Origin: Datura wrightii
Lineage: Eukaryota; Streptophyta; Magnoliopsida; Solanales; Solanaceae
Assembly (NCBI GenBank): GCA_035772735.1
Contig: JASDFA010000027.1
Coordinates: forward strand, 30,238,001-30,302,000
Reading direction: 5' to 3'
Length of the DNA: 64,000 nt
Both the position numbers and the translations under genes were made by a program. The notes under the pieces are model-generated. The model saw only the letters and a list, made by a program, of their open reading frames with translations. It did no database searches and was not told where the DNA came from. Below are positions 60,543-64,000 of the stretch, in pieces (the stretch's first letter is position 1; each line of letters opens with the position of its first letter).

Positions 60543-61640
60543 ATGATGCCTCCCTACAAAGTTAATGGAAGGAGAAATGAAAATGGAAATGGCCATGAGA
60601 CTGATAATTGGGATGGGTACCAGTAGGCCCCACCAGTCCACGAGGAGCATATACCCGAGCCAGTTGCCCACGCAGAGTTCAGGGCAGCCATTCAGATTTT
60701 AGCCCACGCCTTGATCACCTAGGTCAATCACAGGCGGTAGCGCATGTCCCTCTGAATGGGAATACAACGACGGCGAGAGTTAGGTATTTTCTAAGGATGA
60801 ACCTCCCGAGTTCTTTGGATCGAAGGCAGACGAGGATCCACATGAGTTCTTTGAGGAGGTTTTGAAGACCACCCAGATTATGGGGGTGACGAGGGAGGAG
60901 TGCAACGATTTAGCCTCGTACCAGTTAAAGGGGGTCACACACATTTAGTTCAAGTAGTGGAAGGATAGTAGGGAGGTTGGAGCAAGCCATATTAGTTAGG
61001 ATGAGTTTCATGCCGCTTTATTATATTTGTTCTTTCCTCGGGAGATGAAGGAGATCAAGGGGGCCGAGTATATGAATATAAAGCAAGGAAAGGTCACAGT
61101 ACAGGAGTATGCCTTAGAGTTCACATATTTGTCTGGTATGCACCTGAGATGGTGTCAGATCATAGGGCCCGAGTGAGCTGGTTCGTGCATGGGTAGCGAA
61201 ATACCCAGTCAAGAATTGTCGGACTGCGATGCTTCATTAGGATAGTGACTTTGCTCGGATAGTCATGCACGTCCAGCAGATGGAGGTGGTATAGATGAGT
61301 GATCGGAAGAGAGAGGCCAAGAGGGCCAGGGTTGATAGCTTTGGATTCTCCCAACAGAGACCTAGTGGCCCTGTCAGCAGTACCACCATAGATCTCAGCC
61401 CCAGCGCCTTCGTCTATGAGTGTACCATCTAGAACCATGCCCGAACAGAGGGTATGAGCATCAGACTTGAGGGGCCAGAATAGTAGACCTGCAGAGACCA
61501 GCCCTCCTAAGTATAGCAGACATGGCCAGATACATGTGGGCCAGTGCTTAGTAGGTTTAGGTGCTTGTTTTAGGTATGGGAAGCCTGGAGATATGCTTAG
61601 GGATTACCCAGTAGCCAGACAGGGCCATGATAGGGGCTGA
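60543..61640 (+). pseudogene. gag: Chromovirus gag (broken)
   Basis: The start ATG at 60543 gives MMPPYKVNGRRNENGNGHET. In-frame TAGs follow at 60624, 60720 and 60738. After a frameshift the gag domain reads TTQIMGVTREECNDLASYQL, with TAGs at 60946 and 60955, then DEFHAALLYLFFPREMKEIK and NIKQGKVTVQEYALEFTYLS. The zinc knuckle at 61566 has lost three ligands: CFRYGKPGDMLRDYP shows Tyr for two Cys and Asp for His. This is the same family as the gag at 850-1957 but a more decayed copy. Confidence 0.85.
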
Positions 61641-61739
61641 GGCCCATCTTCCAATTCAGTAGCTCCACTAGTACGCCCAGCTCAGCAGGGGGCATCTACT
61701 AGTGCGGGTGGTGAACAACGCCAAAACAAATTCTATGCC

Positions 61740-62280
61740 CTAGCGTCCCGTTAGGAGAAGGAGGTCTCCCTAGATGTAGTCACTGGTATGTTACGAGTAT
61801 TCCACCTTAATGTATATGCATTGTTAGATCCAGGGGCTATTTTGTCTTTTGTGACGCCCTATGTTGCTAGTAGTTTCGGAGTCAGTCCCGAAACCTTATC
61901 AGAACCCTTCTCAGTCTCTACTTCAGTTGGTGATTCAGTTTGAGCTAGAGGGGTATATAGAAATTGCCCTGTCTTAGTTCTTCACAAAGTCACCTCATTA
62001 GATTTAGTAGAGTTAGCCATGATCGATTTTGATGTTATCCTTGGCATGGATTGGCTATTTGAATGCTATGCCTCAGTAAATTGTAGAACCAGTGCGGTAC
62101 AGTTTAGATTTTCGAGTGAACTAGTCTTAGAGTGGAAGGGTAGTTTAGCTGTGCCTGTAGGTCATTTCATTTCGTACCTTAAGGCCAGAAAGATGATTTC
62201 TAAGGGTTGCATGTACCATCTAGTTAGGGTTAAGGATGCTACATTTGAGACCTCAACTATGAAGTCAGTTCCAGTAGGGA
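61740..62280 (+). pseudogene. pol: Chromovirus retropepsin relic
   Basis: The frame contains VYALLDPGAILSFVTPYVAS (catalytic Asp at 61827-61829), one TGA after VGDSV, then LVELAMIDFDVILGMDWLFE and the linker HFISYLKARKMISKGCMYHL toward reverse transcriptase. A frameshift near 62280 separates it from the RT relic. The motif order matches the copy at 480-846. Confidence 0.85.
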
Positions 62281-62801
62281 GTATCCGGAAGTGTTCCCAG
62301 ATGATCTACTAGGAATTCCTCCCGAGCAGGAGATTGATTTTGGTATTGACCTTCTTCCGGATACGCAACCTATATCTATTCATTCTTATAGAATGGCCTC
62401 AGTTGAGTTAAAGCAGCAGTTGAAAGACCTTTTAGACAAGGGTTTCATCAGACTTAGCAAATCCCCATGGGGTGCACCAGTTCTCTTTGTCCGTAAGAAA
62501 GATGGTTCTCTTCGTATGTGCATTGATTATCGACAATTAAATGAATGTTACCAACAAGAAAAGGTATCCTCTCCCTAGGATTGATGATTTATTTTACCAG
62601 CTTCAGGGTGCTAAGTGCTTTTCAAAGATAGATCTCGGATCTGGGTACCATCAGCTCAGAGTTCAGGAGAGTGACATCCCGAAGACAACCTTCAGGACTC
62701 GGTATGGTCACTATGAGTTTGTAGTTTTGTCTTTTGGACTAACAAATACTCCTGTAGCTTTTATGGATTTAATGAACATGGTGTTCAAGCAATTGATGTG
62801 C
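62281..62801 (+). pseudogene. pol: Chromovirus reverse transcriptase, truncated by insertion
   Basis: The blocks FPDDLLGIPPEQEIDFGIDL, LKQQLKDLLDKGFIRLSKSP, LFVRKKDGSLRMCIDYRQLN and, after a frameshift near 62545, RYPLPRIDDLFYQLQGAKCF, KIDLGSGYHQLRV and FGLTNTPVAFMDLMNMVFKQ follow the usual gypsy RT order. The homology ends at about 62800, just before the YxDD catalytic block, where the LTR-like repeat W begins. RNase H and integrase of this copy are not in the window. Confidence 0.87.
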
Positions 62802-64000
62802 TGTGGATTTACAACACTATTGATGTTCAAAACTAAGAAAATAACATGGACTTAGGTGTATTTATGAGGATATGAGACACTTTTCCTTTGATTTAAGGAT
62901 AAATGGGTGTTGGAGCATAAATTTGTAAAAGGAAGCTAAAATTATGCAAAAAAGGGAAAAAATGCAGTCCACAGTACGATTCGTAGGATGGACCTACTAG
63001 TCGTACTGATGGCCATGATAAGAAGCCGAAGGTTGAAGCTGGAAGAATGAACCTATGAGTCTTGCCACGGATTGTCCGAAGCTTGTATGAGTCGTAGTAA
63101 AGCAATCATGATAAACTGCAGAATAATTGCACAAGCGCTGATTCTCAGTACGAGAGGATACCATGACCCGTGAGAGCTTGGTACGAGTCGTACCACATCG
63201 ATCGTGGTGATCTTCAGACAAATTGCAAAGATTCAGAATCAAGCCACGGGAGCCTGGTATGAGTTGTAGGAAGGAGATACAAATCGTACCTTGGCCCGAC
63301 ACTTAGCTAAAAATCAGCCAACAATCCAAACCACGAGATGTTGCCACGGACCGTATGATTCTCCTACGAGTCGTAGGATGATCCATGATCAGGTCGACAC
63401 TAGACATGGAAAATCGCCTTGTTAGCCTAGGAAAAGGATTCTTATGTATATATAAATACATTTTATGTTTTATTTTTCATAAGTGACATGGAGAAGGATT
63501 AGTTTTAGTTGGAAAACATTGTATTAGACAATTTTACATCTTTGAAAGAGAGAATTGAGTTGGTTCAACCTTGTGATCAACCTTTTCTTGAATTCATATT
63601 GTTCTTGCTACTTGTTCTTCAAGATTTTGCAGATTAATTAAAGGAATCATTTTTCTCAATCATATTTGTAAGTATTGTTTTTATGTCTTTAATAATGTGC
63701 ACAAGTTACAACCTTGCAACTATGAGAGGCTAAAACCTCCATAGCTAGGATTGTGGGAACCATGGTGGATTAACAAGCTGGGGTTGCATAAAGTGAGTCT
63801 AAAACCAATAATAATTACTTATATTGTATTCTCTTCATGCTTTAATGATTGTTAGCTGTGTACAACGTTAGGAAGTGCTCGAATTCTTTACTTGCTTTTG
63901 TCGAAGAGGTAGAGATTAGGAAAAGAAAATTACAATGGAGCCTTGATCTTAATGATCATTGTATTAACTTGAGCCGTGGTCGCAAGATAGTTATATATGG
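62802..64000 (+). mobile_element. LTR-like repeat W, cut by window end
   Basis: It begins at the break in reverse transcriptase (tgtggatttacaac). U3-like sequence (62960-63400) is full of variants of acgagtcgtaggat, including the dyad agtacga/tcgtact (62973-63007). A TATA box at 63449-63458 follows. The last 140 bases match 6754-6890. No coding frame of note is present. I infer an LTR from its TG start, U3 style and TATA; its internal region is not seen. Confidence 0.6.
63449..63458 (+). promoter_or_regulatory. TATA box of repeat W
   Basis: tatataaata lies directly after the palindrome-rich stretch, the same layout as in the other LTRs here. Confidence 0.5.

Overview
This is repeat-rich nuclear DNA of a flowering plant, and I see no ordinary host gene in it. 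The families present (Ty3/gypsy chromoviruses, an Athila-type element and an Ogre/Tat-type element with LTRs above 4 kb), the plant tRNA primer-binding sites and the AT-rich spacers point to a dicot with a large genome. The overall style suggests Solanaceae; that last step is inference. Nearly all coding sequence belongs to LTR retrotransposons or their relics, most of it broken by stops, frameshifts, deletions and nested insertions.

Layout. 1-6753 (minus strand): two chromovirus units in tandem sharing one LTR. The right unit has lost almost all of gag-pol, so a gag start is joined to an integrase end. This cluster interrupts an unclassified LTR-like repeat 'W' (6754 to about 7320), which reappears at 62802-64000. 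7985-8534 is a truncated LTR end, and 8535-12690 is AT-rich without a gene. 12691-25537 is a chromovirus-type solo LTR (plus strand) split by a complete Athila-type element (minus strand, 14694-24521). That element keeps gag, protease and a downstream 'putative plant transposon protein' ORF but has lost reverse transcriptase, RNase H and integrase. 27074-50190 is an Ogre/Tat-type element (plus) with 4.3 and 4.4 kb LTRs, a degenerate gag, no pol and a 47-bp tandem array. Next to the array sits an inverted solo Ogre-type LTR (36687-45136), which itself holds another solo LTR (40138-42714). 50642-53458 is a further solo LTR. 53459-54770 looks like a CACTA-type transposase relic. 54776-58099 holds minus-strand integrase, LTR and chromodomain pieces, facing a plus-strand chromovirus (58100-62801) whose reverse transcriptase is cut by W.

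Target-site duplications support the insertion history: exact for the solo LTRs at 36687 (ctact), 40138 (gaatc) and 50642 (atagt); one mismatch for the Ogre element (ccgac/ctgac), the Athila element (cttcc/cttca) and the solo LTR at 12691 (attag/gttag).

The most unusual signal is a fixed-length 42-nt dyad (12-nt arms around an 18-nt centre). It occurs twice in each Athila LTR, twice more inside the Athila element upstream of its 3' ORF, and once, with matching arms and identical length, in the U3 of the unrelated solo LTR at 40138. In both LTR types it lies just upstream of a TATA box. Other recurring signals are a conserved dyad and splice-donor-like motif in the R/U5 part of all chromovirus LTRs, a nested hairpin near the end of the Ogre LTRs, and a strong bias of nonsense mutations to TAG at glutamine positions.
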